Of a stretch of DNA of 64,000 nucleotides, positions 7,051 to 16,611 are shown one piece after another. Source of the stretch: Bacteroides sp. Its GTDB lineage: Bacteria; Bacteroidota; Bacteroidia; Bacteroidales; Bacteroidaceae. Under the pieces are notes generated by a model, which worked only from the letters and a program-made list of their open reading frames with translations, did no database searches and was not told where the DNA came from. The stretch covers positions 1 to 64,000 of the forward strand of contig DXLO01000005.1 in assembly GCA_019414665.1 (NCBI GenBank). The letters run 5' to 3'. How positions within the stretch are numbered: the first letter of the stretch is position 1; each line of letters opens with the position of its first letter. The position numbers were made by a program, and so were the translations under genes.

Positions 7051-7250
7051 TGTGTATGATGCATCGGAAACTTAACCGTTTTGAAACAGGATTGCCACAT
7101 GCGCGTTTCTGTTTTGAAATACGTTGCCTTTAATTTTGCGCAATGAAAATTAAGGATTTTTAATTGCTTGAAAAACGCTGGTTGTCATGTAGATAACTGG
7201 TAATGAAAAGGTAAGGAACAGGTTGGGAAAATTTACAATTTAAAAATAAA

Positions 7251-9227
7251 ATGAAAAAATTTGCAGCGTATTTACTTTGGTTTTTGCTGATTGCTGTCTT
7301 GCCGCTGATGGCGTGCAGCAACGATGGAATGACGGAAGCTGTAGCGGACAGCTTTGATGTACAGTTTGAATGCCCTTCGCTGATAGAAGTGGCCAAGGGA
7401 GGGGAATATACGTTCCAGGTGACCGGAAGTAACAAGCCGGCGGAATCGGACGTGATTATTCTGGAATCGACAGGGGGAATCTCGTATACGTGTGTGCTGG
7501 TGAGTGTTTCGGAAAACAGTTTTACCATAAAGCTTGCCGACGGATGCGAAAGCGGTACGTACCGGGTGTTCGTCAAGCGTGGTGACCGCAAGAAACAGAT
7601 TGGTACTACCTATATTAATATTGTAAAGGGAATTGATTTCACACCGGATGCCGGAACGACGGTGTACGGGGTGGTATCGACAGCCGACGGTCCGGTGCGG
7701 GGTGTTGTGGTATCGGACGGTGTAGAGGTGAGCGTGACCGACGAACGGGGTATCTACCAGCTTCAGTCGGAAAAGAAATGGGGGTATGTGTTTATCTCCG
7801 TTCCTTCGGGATATGAAGTTCCTGCCGAGGGAGTCTTGCCTCGGTTCTACCAGATGATGAAGGGGGATGCCGCTACAACGGAGCGTGTGGACTTCTCGCT
7901 GACTGAGGTGGAAGGACAGGATAGCTATAAGGTGTTTATGCTGGGCGATATGCATCTGGCCAACCGCACGGGCGACCTGGGACAGTTTATGGACTTTACC
8001 GAGGATCTGAACAGCTACCGTGCCTTGCATCAGCACGAAAAGATGTATGCCATTACGTTGGGCGACATGACCTGGGACCTGTACTGGTATTCGAACAGTT
8101 ATGCGCTGCCTGAGTACCTGAATACCATCAACAATCAGGTGAAGGGACTTCAGATTTTCCATACTATCGGAAATCATGACTACGACTACAAGGCTATGAG
8201 CGATGAGGAGGCGGGAAGCCGTTTCATGGATTATATCGCTCCGACATATTATTCGTTCAACATCGGAAAGGTGCATTACGTGGTGCTGGATGACATCGAT
8301 TGCAGCAACTACGACGGCACTACCTCGCGCGACTACGAGAAGCGTGTGTCGGCCGAACAGCTGAGCTGGCTGTCGAAGGATCTGGCATATGTCGACAAGT
8401 CGACACCGCTGGTAGTGGTGATGCACGCACAGCTGTTCTACCCGTCGCAGACGGAAGGTTTCAAGATAGACCATGATGTGCTGAACACTACGCAGCTGCT
8501 GGACGTGCTGGACGGCTACAAGGTGCATTTCGTGACCGGACATACGCACCTGAGTTTCAACGTGACTCCGGAGGATGAGGTAACGGGCGGACGCGAGGTG
8601 TACGAACATAACGCGGGTGCGATATGCGCTTCGTGGTGGTGGTCGGGCTACCTTACTCCGGGTGTGCACATCAGTCCCGACGGAACACCGGGCGGATACT
8701 CGGTATGGGATGTGAACGGAACGGACATCGAATGGATATACAAGGCTACGGGATGGACGGAGGATTACCAGTTCCGCAGCTACGACCTGAACAATGTGCA
8801 TTTCTCGATGGCGGATGTGCCGCAGATGCCGGCCAGTGTACCGGCTTCGGTCAAGGCGAAATTCCAGCGCTATGTGGATGCTTATCCGGTGAACAAGGAC
8901 AACGAGGTGCTGATAAACATCTGGAACTGGAATCCGCGCTGGACGCTGACGGTGACCGACGAGAAGGGCAACAAGCTTACTCCTGAGGAGGTATGGGCTT
9001 ACGATCCGCTGCATGTGGCAGCGCTGAGCGTGAAGCGTTTCAACTCGTCGACACTGAGCTCTACACCGAGCTTCATTACCGAAAAGTTTACGCATTTCTT
9101 CAAGGTGAAGGCGGCGGATGCCGACGTGGATCTGACTATCACCGTGCGCGATGAGTTCGGACACGAATGGACCGAGCAGATGCAACGTCCGAAGGCGTTC
9201 TCGACGGATGCTTACCTGCCTCGCTGA
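7251..9227 (+). CDS. Calcineurin-like metallophosphatase lipoprotein
   Basis: A 658-residue exported protein. The signal peptide ends in the lipobox LMACS, so it should be lipid-anchored. An Ig-like N-terminal region is followed by a small beta domain (about 130-210). The catalytic calcineurin-like domain shows all metal-binding blocks: GDMH (about 230), GDMTWD (270), GNHDYD (306), MHAQ (390) and GHTH (430). The last 150 residues match the C-terminal domain of this Bacteroides family. Expected activity is phosphoester hydrolysis in the periplasm or at the surface; the substrate is not known. A susC gene follows 48 bases later, so it was probably part of an uptake operon that is now broken. 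A -7-like TAATTTTG lies at 7131-7138. Confidence 0.85.
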   Translation: MKKFAAYLLWFLLIAVLPLMACSNDGMTEAVADSFDVQFECPSLIEVAKGGEYTFQVTGSNKPAESDVIILESTGGISYTCVLVSVSENSFTIKLADGCESGTYRVFVKRGDRKKQIGTTYINIVKGIDFTPDAGTTVYGVVSTADGPVRGVVVSDGVEVSVTDERGIYQLQSEKKWGYVFISVPSGYEVPAEGVLPRFYQMMKGDAATTERVDFSLTEVEGQDSYKVFMLGDMHLANRTGDLGQFMDFTEDLNSYRALHQHEKMYAITLGDMTWDLYWYSNSYALPEYLNTINNQVKGLQIFHTIGNHDYDYKAMSDEEAGSRFMDYIAPTYYSFNIGKVHYVVLDDIDCSNYDGTTSRDYEKRVSAEQLSWLSKDLAYVDKSTPLVVVMHAQLFYPSQTEGFKIDHDVLNTTQLLDVLDGYKVHFVTGHTHLSFNVTPEDEVTGGREVYEHNAGAICASWWWSGYLTPGVHISPDGTPGGYSVWDVNGTDIEWIYKATGWTEDYQFRSYDLNNVHFSMADVPQMPASVPASVKAKFQRYVDAYPVNKDNEVLINIWNWNPRWTLTVTDEKGNKLTPEEVWAYDPLHVAALSVKRFNSSTLSSTPSFITEKFTHFFKVKAADADVDLTITVRDEFGHEWTEQMQRPKAFSTDAYLPR

Positions 9228-9275
9228 ACGGGGATGCACTGACAAGCTACTTAATGTTTTACTAAATATTTATTT

Positions 9276-11636
9276 ATGAAAGTTTTCAATTCGTATGTTT
9301 TTTTGCTGTTGCTGTTGCTGACGGGCAGTGTTTCTACGCTGTCGGCGCAGAACAGAACAGTATCGGGTAAGGTACTGGATGCCTTGCAGGAACCGCTTAT
9401 CGGGGTGTCTATCGTCATCGACGGAACTGCCCAGGGAAGCATTACTGATGTAGACGGAGCCTTCGAGCTTCAGATACCTGCCGGTGGGGCTACTCTGAAT
9501 TTCTCTTATGTGGGTTATCTTACCGAAAAGGTGAAGGTGAAACCGGGACAGAAAAATATTGTGGTATATATGCAGGAAGATGCCATCATGCTGGATGAGG
9601 CGGTGGTTATCGGTTACGGTACGCAGAAGAAGGTGAACCTGACGGGAGCCGTGGCTACGGTGGGCAGCGAGAAGCTGGAAAACCGTGCGACGCAGTCGCT
9701 GGCAAACATGCTGCAAGGTTCGGTAGCCGGTCTGAATGTCACTACCTCGTCGGGTGTGCCGGGCAGCTCGCCCAGCATCAACGTGCGTGGTACGACTTCT
9801 ATCAACAGTGCCGGTCCGCTGGTGCTGATAGACGGTGCGGTGGGTGAACTGGACCGTGTGAACCCGAACGACGTGGAGTCTATCTCGGTCATCAAGGATG
9901 CGTCGGCTGCGGCAGTATACGGTGCGCGTGCGGCATTCGGTGTGATTCTGATCACAACCAAGTCGGGATCGGCACAGGACGGAAAGGCTACCGTGCGTTA
10001 CAGCGGCCGTCTGGGATGGCAGGCTCCTACCACGACTACCGATTACGAAACAACCGGTTACTGGTCGGTGTATACGGTGAATACCTTCTGGCGTGCGAAG
10101 AACGGTACGAACTACGTGGATTATACCGACTACGACATGCAGCAGCTGCTGGCCCGTGTGAACGACAAGACGGAGAACCCCGACCGCCCGTGGGTAGTGG
10201 AAGATACAAGAAACGGTCGCCGTCAGTGGGTGTACTACGGCAACTACGACTGGTGGCACATGATGTACAACGACCGTCGTCCTACCCAGCAGCACAGCAT
10301 CTCGCTGAGCGGGGGTACGAAGGATGTGAAATACCTGGTGAGCGGGGCATACGATTACCAGAAAGGTATCCTGAACATGAATCCGGATATCTACCGCAAG
10401 TATAACCTGCGTTCGAAGATTGACTTTACCATCAACCGCTATGCTACGCTGAGCAACAATACTTCGTTCTATGGCTCGCAGTATACTTTCCAGGGTAACG
10501 GAAGCATCGACGATACCATCGGTTACAGCGGACGTCACGCGCTGGCATGTTTCCCGATGAAGAACCCTGACGGCTCATGGCTGTACGGTACTCCTTACCT
10601 GAACTATAAGGTGGGCAACGGACGTCATATCATGCTGGGTGAGGGATCGCACCGCAACGTGAACCGCACGAACGACTTCTCGAATACTACACGACTGGTC
10701 ATCACACCGATCAAACAGCTGAGTCTGACGGGTGACTTTACCTACCGTCTGTACCAGACACGCAATACACACCGTTCGAACAACCTGTTCTACCGCGAAT
10801 ATCCGGACGGACCGCTGCTGTCGTATGCTACCGGAGCCGGTCTGAACAAGCTGAGTGAATCGGTGAACACACGCAACTATTATTCGGCAAACGTTTTTGC
10901 CAACTACGAAGATACATTCGGCGAAGCACATCACGTGACGGGAGTGGTCGGGTTCAACTACGAACGCATGTATCTGAAGAATGTTTCGGCTGCGGGACAG
11001 AACCTGACTTCTACTTCGCTGGACGACCTCGACCTGGTGGGACAGAATGCCGAGGGTGAAGTGCTGACCGAAGTGGGCGGCGGACAGAGCGAATATGCGC
11101 TGGCTGGTTTCTTCGGCCGTGTGAACTACGACTACAAGGGACGCTACCTGTTTGAGGCGAGCGGACGCTACGACGGTACATCGCGTTTTGCTGCCGGAAG
11201 CCGCTGGGGATTCTTCCCTTCGGGTTCGGTGGGATGGCGTATCTCGGAAGAACCGTTCTTCAAGCCGCTGAGCGGATATGTAGACAACCTGAAGCTGCGT
11301 GCTTCGTTCGGTAGCCTGGGTAACCAGAATGTTTCCTCTTACTATACATACATGCGTCTGATTTCGGTAAGCGACTTTGCCGGCTTCACGTTCGGTGAGG
11401 GCAGCTCGATGGCGAAATATGCTACACTGGGTGCGCCGGTGGTATCGGACCTGACCTGGGAAACTTCGGAACAGTGGGACTTCGGTTTCGACCTGACCAT
11501 GCTGAAGAACCGCCTGAACATTACCGTAGACGGATATGTGCGCAACACACTGAACATGCTGACCGACGGTGTGGAACTGCCGCTACTTCGGGCAGCAGTG
11601 TCTATCGCCGCTGGTTTATCGACAATATCAAACTGA
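9276..11636 (+). pseudogene. SusC/RagA-type TonB-dependent receptor, 3' truncated
   Basis: The 786 residues contain a signal peptide, the carboxypeptidase-regulatory-like domain (25-105), the TonB box region EAVVIGYG, the plug (about 120-240) and part of the beta-barrel. Family members have about 1000-1100 residues, so the last barrel strands and the closing aromatic residue are missing. The typical barrel sequence stops at DGVELP, followed by about 20 unrelated residues. From about 11580 another frame encodes what looks like the C terminus of a different surface protein. No SusD gene follows. A deletion that removed the barrel end, susD and most of a third gene explains this. The product should not insert correctly. 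Confidence 0.8.
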
Positions 11637-11650
11637 GCCGCGCCAACTGA
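11579..11650 (+). pseudogene. C-terminal remnant of a deleted surface lipoprotein gene
   Basis: In a frame different from susC, this stretch reads SSVYRRWFIDNIKLSRAN and then stops at 11648-11650. An ending of the type Trp-x-Ile-Asp-Asn-Ile-Lys-Leu is common in carbohydrate-binding or SusE/F-like surface lipoproteins of Bacteroides. It is directly followed by a strong terminator, as expected for an operon's last gene. The original gene family cannot be fixed from 24 residues. Confidence 0.5.
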
Positions 11651-11672
11651 CAGGTGCGGTAGCAGAGAGGTT

Positions 11673-11747
11673 CCACAGGCTGTACAGCATTTACGCAGAC
11701 GGTTTTCCACCGGCAGGCGTCGAGCTGTACGGCCTGTGGTTTTTTTA
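11673..11747 (+). terminator. Intrinsic terminator after the broken susC operon
   Basis: Arms CCACAGGCTGTACAGC (11673-11688) and GCTGTACGGCCTGTGG (11724-11739) pair with one mismatch, and a run of Ts follows. The original 3' end of the operon is therefore still present although the genes before it are mostly gone. Confidence 0.75.
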
Positions 11748-11811
11748 TTTTTATCGTAACAATGCAATCCTGTAGGCGGACGGTGACGGACACTGCCCGG
11801 AACTGGCTATG

Positions 11812-11819
11812 TATCTTTG
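11812..11819 (+). promoter_or_regulatory. Candidate -7 element upstream of second HU gene
   Basis: TATCTTTG matches the Bacteroides TAnnTTTG -7 consensus and lies 68 bases before the HU start. No clear TTTG is present at the usual distance upstream. Confidence 0.4.
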
Positions 11820-11887
11820 TGATACAGAAAAGAGATTGAAAGCTTTCAACAGGTATTCGTTTTAATCATTTAAAAAGTAAAAAGATT

Positions 11888-12298
11888 ATGGAAAGAGCAG
11901 TGACTTATTCGGTAGTAGCAAGAAAGAAACCTAATGATCTGGAAGGTAGTGCCAAATATTATGCCCTGGCACAGGCACGCGGCGAGATGGGAATCCGTGA
12001 AATGGCGGACCGTATTCAGCAGATGTGTACGGTGACACGTGCCGATACGATGGCGGTGCTGATTTCGCTGGGTACGGTGATGCGTGACGGTCTGTGTGCC
12101 GGAGAAATCGTGCGTCTGGGCGACCTGGGTTCGTTTCAGATCGGTCTGAACGGTGAGGGTAGTGTCACGGAGGAAGAATATCACACCGGACTGATAAAGA
12201 AGGCGCATATCAACTTCCGTCCGGGAGCCGATTTGTCGGACATTCTGAATTCGCTGAGCTACGAACGTGTGCCGGTAAAGCCTAAAAAAGAGGAGTAA
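11888..12298 (+). CDS. HU-family (HU-related) DNA-binding protein, copy 2
   Basis: A 136-residue protein of the same HU-related family as the gene at 1521, sharing RAVTYSVV at the start, CTVTRADT in the centre and GEIVRLGDLGSFQIG in the beta part. The C terminus ends in basic and acidic residues (KPKKEE). It opens a small operon with a tiny hydrophobic ORF and an amidase, which is the usual setting of this family in Bacteroides. It is less GC-rich than copy 1. Likely a nucleoid-type DNA-binding protein; its role beside the amidase is unknown. Confidence 0.85.
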   Translation: MERAVTYSVVARKKPNDLEGSAKYYALAQARGEMGIREMADRIQQMCTVTRADTMAVLISLGTVMRDGLCAGEIVRLGDLGSFQIGLNGEGSVTEEEYHTGLIKKAHINFRPGADLSDILNSLSYERVPVKPKKEE

Positions 12299-12353
12299 GA
12301 CTCCGGAAGGGAGATGCGGACAGATGTGAAATATAAAAAACAAGGAGGAATGT

Positions 12354-12449
12354 ATGACTGGAAAGGTAAAATGGATTCTGATCAGGATAATCAAGTGTCT
12401 GTATTGCATACTGACCGGAAAGAAAGGAGGGTGTGATGAGAAAGATTGA
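12354..12449 (+). CDS. Tiny hydrophobic protein in the 'smalltalk' position
   Basis: A 31-residue frame starts at ATG 12354, six bases after a good AAGGAGG. It has a basic start (MTGKVKW), a hydrophobic centre (ILIRIIKCLYCIL) and a charged end. It overlaps the start of the amidase gene. Bacteroides genomes often have a roughly 30-residue 'smalltalk' protein between an HU gene and an amidase; position and size fit, but the sequence is not obviously the same family. A competing frame starts at ATG 12350 but sits too close to the ribosome binding site. Confidence 0.5.
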   Translation: MTGKVKWILIRIIKCLYCILTGKKGGCDEKD

Positions 12450-12876
12450 CATGATTGTCATTCATTGTTCGGCAACGAGAGCGGATGTTCCGCTCTCGCC
12501 CCGTCAATTGGAGGAAATGCACCGGCAGCGCGGGTTCGACGGATGCGGGTATCATTATTATGTAAGGCGCGACGGAGAAATATGTACGATGCGTCCGGTA
12601 GACCGTCCCGGAGCGCACGCCAAAGGATATAACCGGCACAGTATCGGTGTGTGCTACGAAGGAGGACTGGACGAGCAGGGACGTCCTGCCGACACACGTA
12701 CGGAACTTCAGAAGCGTTCGCTCAGGGTGCTGGTGAGAGTGCTTGCCATGGACTTCCAGACACGCCGGATAGTAGGACATCGCGACCTGAGTCCGGACCT
12801 GGACGGTGACGGTGTGATAGAACCGGAAGAGTGGACAAAGGTGTGTCCCTGCTTTGATGTTGGGACGGAATTATAA
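12436..12876 (+). CDS. N-acetylmuramoyl-L-alanine amidase (Amidase_2, T7 lysozyme-like)
   Basis: A 146-residue amidase expected to cut the bond between MurNAc and L-Ala in peptidoglycan. Zinc ligands are visible: His in IVIHCSAT near residue 10, His in the GAHAKGYN segment near 61, and Cys in KVCPCFD near the C terminus. The catalytic Tyr is probably in GYHYYV. No signal peptide is present, as in phage lysozymes. A GTG at 12433 could add one residue. The gene follows the HU gene and the tiny ORF, and a terminator lies 130 bases later. Phage-like or mobile-element-linked origin is plausible; the role of the cluster is unknown. Confidence 0.88.
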   Translation: MRKIDMIVIHCSATRADVPLSPRQLEEMHRQRGFDGCGYHYYVRRDGEICTMRPVDRPGAHAKGYNRHSIGVCYEGGLDEQGRPADTRTELQKRSLRVLVRVLAMDFQTRRIVGHRDLSPDLDGDGVIEPEEWTKVCPCFDVGTEL

Positions 12877-13009
12877 GAAAATTTATGTACAGTGTTATAA
12901 TGATATGTTTTTATGTTAAAAAGCTGTCAAAATGTAATATGTAAAATAAATATGTGCATTATTAAATTTTAACACTTATATAAATCTTTGGTTTATAGTA
13001 ATTTGTATT

Positions 13010-13041
13010 AAGGGACTCTTTTGAGGAGTCCCTTATTTTTT
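13010..13041 (+). terminator. Intrinsic terminator after the amidase operon
   Basis: Perfect 9-bp arms AAGGGACTC (13010-13018) and GAGTCCCTT (13026-13034) with a 7-base loop, followed by ATTTTTT. Confidence 0.85.
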
Positions 13042-13216
13042 AAATATTTGTTATTGTTTGTTTTTATATGGTTTTATCCATAGATTCTCGAAGGGGGTAT
13101 AAAGATGTTCAATGTGTTAGTAAAATATCGGTATTTATAGTAAAAAATAAAGCTAAAATTGTCTATTTGATAATTTATAGAATATGCAAGAATATTTATG
13201 TATTTTGCTTTAATTT

Positions 13217-13248
13217 TTTGTTTTTTAATGAAATGATATGTATATTTG
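13217..13248 (+). promoter_or_regulatory. Promoter of the susC/susD operon
   Basis: TTTG at 13217-13220 and TATATTTG at 13241-13248 are separated by exactly 20 bases, a full match to the Bacteroides TTTG-N19-21-TAnnTTTG promoter. The susC start is 28 bases downstream, so the leader is short. Confidence 0.8.
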
Positions 13249-13275
13249 TGTCCGTTATTAAAATTTTATTAGAAT

Positions 13276-16200
13276 ATGAAAAAGCGAATTACACTTTTTT
13301 GTGCCTTTTTGTTAATAGGCATAAGTCTGGCGATAGCTCAGGCTGTACAAGTGACAGGTGTCGTGATGTCTGCGGAGGATGACATGCCTGTCGTGGGAGC
13401 TTCTATTTTGGTTAAGGGAACTTCTAATGGTACAATTACGGATATCGACGGAAAGTTTATACTGAAAGTTAACAAGGGGGATAAACTTGAAATCAGCTAT
13501 ATCGGTATGAAATCGCAGACAGTAGCTGCCAAAAATAATATGAAGGTGGTACTGGAATCGGATACAGAGGTACTGGATGAAGTCGTAGTTACCGGTATGC
13601 AGCGTATGGACAAGCGATTATTTACAGGTGCGTCAACAAAAATATCTGCCGAAGACTCTAAACTTGACGGTGTGCCGGAAATCAGCCGTGCCCTGGAAGG
13701 ACGTGCAGCCGGTGTATCGGTTCAGAACGTATCAGGTACTTTCGGTACAGCTCCGAAAATCCGTGTACGTGGTGCCACATCTATCTACGGTAGCTCTAAA
13801 CCGTTGTGGGTAGTAGATGGTGTCATCATGGAGGATGTAACGGAAGTAGGTGCTGACGATTTGTCTTCGGGTGATGCCGTTACACTGATCAGTTCGGCTA
13901 TCTCTGGTTTGAATGCTGACGATATCGAAAACTTCCAGATCCTGAAGGATGGTTCGGCTACTTCTATCTATGGTGCTCGTGCCATGGCGGGTGTGATTGT
14001 CGTTACTACCAAGAAAGGTAAGGCAGGTTCTAACAAGATCAGCTATACAGGTGAATTCACCATGCGTATGAAACCGAACTACCGTAACTTCAACATCATG
14101 AACTCTCAGGAGCAGATGGACGTATACAAGACACTGGAAAGCAACGGTTACCTGACATTTGCCGATGTATACCGTGCTTCTAACAGTGGTGTATATGGTA
14201 AGATGTATCATTTGATCAACAGTTACGACGCAAACACAGGATTTGGCATGCCAAACACTCCGGAAGCAAGAAATGCTTATCTGCGTGAGGCTGAATACAG
14301 AAATACAGACTGGTTTGATGTTTTGTTCAATAACAGCATTTCGCAGAACCATGCAATCAGTATGACAAGTGGTACTGAAAAGGCTTCGTACTATACTTCA
14401 CTGAGTGTGATGAACGACCCGGGATGGACCAAACAGAGCAAGGTACAGCGTTACACTGCCAACCTGAACGCTTTGTATAACATTACCAAGAAAGTTTCAT
14501 TGAACCTGATCGGTAACGCTTCTTACCGTAAACAGCGTGCACCGGGTTCGTTAAGCTCGAATCTGGACCCTGTAAGTGGTGAAGTAAAACGTGACTTCGA
14601 TATCAACCCGTATTCTTACGCGCTGAATACTTCACGTGCACTCGACCCGAATGAATACTACGTACGTAACTATGCGCCGTTCAATATCTTGCATGAACTG
14701 GACAATAACTATATGGACCTGGATGTAGTAGATATGAAATTCCAGGGTGAGTTTAAATACAAACCTATCAATAAGGTAGAACTGAGTGTGCTGGGCGCTT
14801 ACAAGTATTCTACTACTACTCAGGCTCACAAGATTACTGACTATTCTAACCAGGCATGGGCTTACCGTGCAATGGATGATGCTACTATCCGTGACGCTAA
14901 CCCGTGGTTGTATACTGACCCGGATGTATCGAACGCGTTGCCGGTATCGGTTCTTCCGGTGGGAGGTTTCTACCGTGAAACTAAATATGGCATGAACAGC
15001 TACGACTTCCGTGCTACTGCCAGCTACAATGACGTATTTAATGAAAACCATATCTTCAACTTCTTCGGTGGTATGGAGTTGAACGCTACCGACCGTACAC
15101 AGACTTGGTTCCAGGGTGTAGGTTTGCAGTATGATATGGGTATGCTTCCTTCTTACGACTATCTGTACTTCAAACAGGGTAATGAGGAAAATGCTGCTTA
15201 CTACGGTGTGTCTACAACCCGCTCTCGTGACGTGGCTTTCTTCAGTACAGCTACTTATTCATGGAAAGGTAAATATACAATAAACGGTACAGTCCGTTAT
15301 GAAGGTTCTAACAAGCTGGGTAAGAGCCGTTCGGCACGCTGGCTTCCTACATGGAACGTTTCGGGTGCATGGAACGTACACGAAGAAAGCTGGTTTGAAA
15401 ACCTGAGACCGGCCTTGTCTAACCTGACTCTGAAGGCTTCTTACTCACTGACTGCCGACCGTGGTCCGGCTGAGGTTTCTAACTCACGCGTAATCGTCAA
15501 CAGTTATAACTCTTACCGCCCGTTTGCCAGTGTAAGTGAATCCGGACTTCAGATTACAGAACTGGAAAACAGTGAGCTGACTTACGAAAAGAAACATGAG
15601 TTGAATATCGGTGCTGAAATCGGTTTCCTGGATAACCGCATCAATCTGGCTATGGACTGGTACAAGCGTAACAACTACGACTTGATCGGTATCATCAATA
15701 CAATGGGTGTAGGTGGACAGATTTCAAAATATGCCAATGTTGCCAGCATGAAGTCACACGGTGTGGAATTTACATTGTCTACAAGAAACATTGTAACACG
15801 CGACTTCAAATGGAATACCGACTTTATCTTCTCTAACGCGAAGAACGAAGTTACCGAACTGGATGCTAACTCACGTGTTATCGACCTGATTGCAGGTACA
15901 GGTTTTGCTCTGGAAGGTTATCCGGTACGTTCACTGTTCTCTATGGACTTCCAGGGACTGAACGGACAAGGTCTCCCGACATTCATCAATGAAAAAGGTG
16001 AAGTGACTGTAAGTGACATCAACTTCCAGGAACGTAACGTTAAAGATCATCTGGTTTACGAAGGTCCGACCGATCCGACTATTACCGGTAGTTTCGGTAA
16101 CGTATTTACCTACAAGAACTTTAAGTTGAATGTATTTATCACTTACTCATTCGGAAATGTAATCCGTCTGGATCCGGTATTCAGCAATGAATATACTGAC

Positions 16201-16590
16201 TTGGATGCAACACCGAAAGAGTTTGTAAACCGCTGGACTAAGCCGGGTGACGAAAATATTACCAACATACCGGTTATCGCCGATACACGTATGAACCGTC
16301 AGGATTCTCAGTTGAGCCGCGCATACAATGCATACAACTACTCTACAGAACGTATCGCCAAAGGTGACTTCATCCGTATGAAGGAAATTTCACTGAACTA
16401 TGATTTCCCGAAATCACTGGCCAGCCGTATGAAACTGAGCAACCTGTCACTGAAACTTCAGGCAACCAACCTGTTCCTGATTTATGCCGACAAGAAGCTG
16501 AACGGTCAGGATCCGGAATTCTTCAACACCGGTGGTGTGGCTGCTCCTGTTCCTAAGCAGTTTACTTTGACTTTGAGATTGGGTATTTAA
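13276..16590 (+). CDS. SusC/RagA-family TonB-dependent outer-membrane importer
   Basis: A full-length 1104-residue importer: signal peptide (to about 22), carboxypeptidase-regulatory-like domain (25-100), DEVVVTG TonB-box region, plug with the IRVRGATS and ATSIYGARA blocks (115-235), and a 22-strand-type barrel ending in LTLRLGI. It should form the TonB-powered channel closed by the SusD lid encoded next. The plug runs longer than usual between WVVDGV and ENFQILKDG. It heads an operon with SusD, a metallohydrolase and a DUF4302 lipoprotein, with no glycoside hydrolase, so the substrate is more likely protein or peptide than glycan. Codon use is typical of a well-expressed gene. Confidence 0.95.
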   Translation: MKKRITLFCAFLLIGISLAIAQAVQVTGVVMSAEDDMPVVGASILVKGTSNGTITDIDGKFILKVNKGDKLEISYIGMKSQTVAAKNNMKVVLESDTEVLDEVVVTGMQRMDKRLFTGASTKISAEDSKLDGVPEISRALEGRAAGVSVQNVSGTFGTAPKIRVRGATSIYGSSKPLWVVDGVIMEDVTEVGADDLSSGDAVTLISSAISGLNADDIENFQILKDGSATSIYGARAMAGVIVVTTKKGKAGSNKISYTGEFTMRMKPNYRNFNIMNSQEQMDVYKTLESNGYLTFADVYRASNSGVYGKMYHLINSYDANTGFGMPNTPEARNAYLREAEYRNTDWFDVLFNNSISQNHAISMTSGTEKASYYTSLSVMNDPGWTKQSKVQRYTANLNALYNITKKVSLNLIGNASYRKQRAPGSLSSNLDPVSGEVKRDFDINPYSYALNTSRALDPNEYYVRNYAPFNILHELDNNYMDLDVVDMKFQGEFKYKPINKVELSVLGAYKYSTTTQAHKITDYSNQAWAYRAMDDATIRDANPWLYTDPDVSNALPVSVLPVGGFYRETKYGMNSYDFRATASYNDVFNENHIFNFFGGMELNATDRTQTWFQGVGLQYDMGMLPSYDYLYFKQGNEENAAYYGVSTTRSRDVAFFSTATYSWKGKYTINGTVRYEGSNKLGKSRSARWLPTWNVSGAWNVHEESWFENLRPALSNLTLKASYSLTADRGPAEVSNSRVIVNSYNSYRPFASVSESGLQITELENSELTYEKKHELNIGAEIGFLDNRINLAMDWYKRNNYDLIGIINTMGVGGQISKYANVASMKSHGVEFTLSTRNIVTRDFKWNTDFIFSNAKNEVTELDANSRVIDLIAGTGFALEGYPVRSLFSMDFQGLNGQGLPTFINEKGEVTVSDINFQERNVKDHLVYEGPTDPTITGSFGNVFTYKNFKLNVFITYSFGNVIRLDPVFSNEYTDLDATPKEFVNRWTKPGDENITNIPVIADTRMNRQDSQLSRAYNAYNYSTERIAKGDFIRMKEISLNYDFPKSLASRMKLSNLSLKLQATNLFLIYADKKLNGQDPEFFNTGGVAAPVPKQFTLTLRLGI

Positions 16591-16611
16591 TTTGATTTAA
16601 AAGAGAAAATT

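Larger units (their letters stand above)
12877..13275 (+). other. Intergenic region with terminator and promoter
   Basis: This very AT-rich stretch separates the amidase from the SusC operon. It holds the terminator at 13010-13041 and the promoter at 13217-13248, both listed separately. Nothing else was recognised; a 104-codon frame across 13068-13382 has random composition and overlaps the promoter. Confidence 0.6.

Noticed and set aside
7272..9245. 657-codon minus-strand frame opposite the metallophosphatase
   Set aside because: It is rich in His, Arg and Val with no domain, and is an antisense shadow of a gene with full catalytic motifs.
9270..10538. 422-codon minus-strand frame opposite the truncated susC
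   Set aside because: Antisense shadow; the plus strand encodes recognisable plug and barrel blocks.
13068..13382. 104-codon frame upstream of the SusC gene
   Set aside because: It crosses a perfect promoter and the first codons of susC in another frame, with random AT-rich composition.
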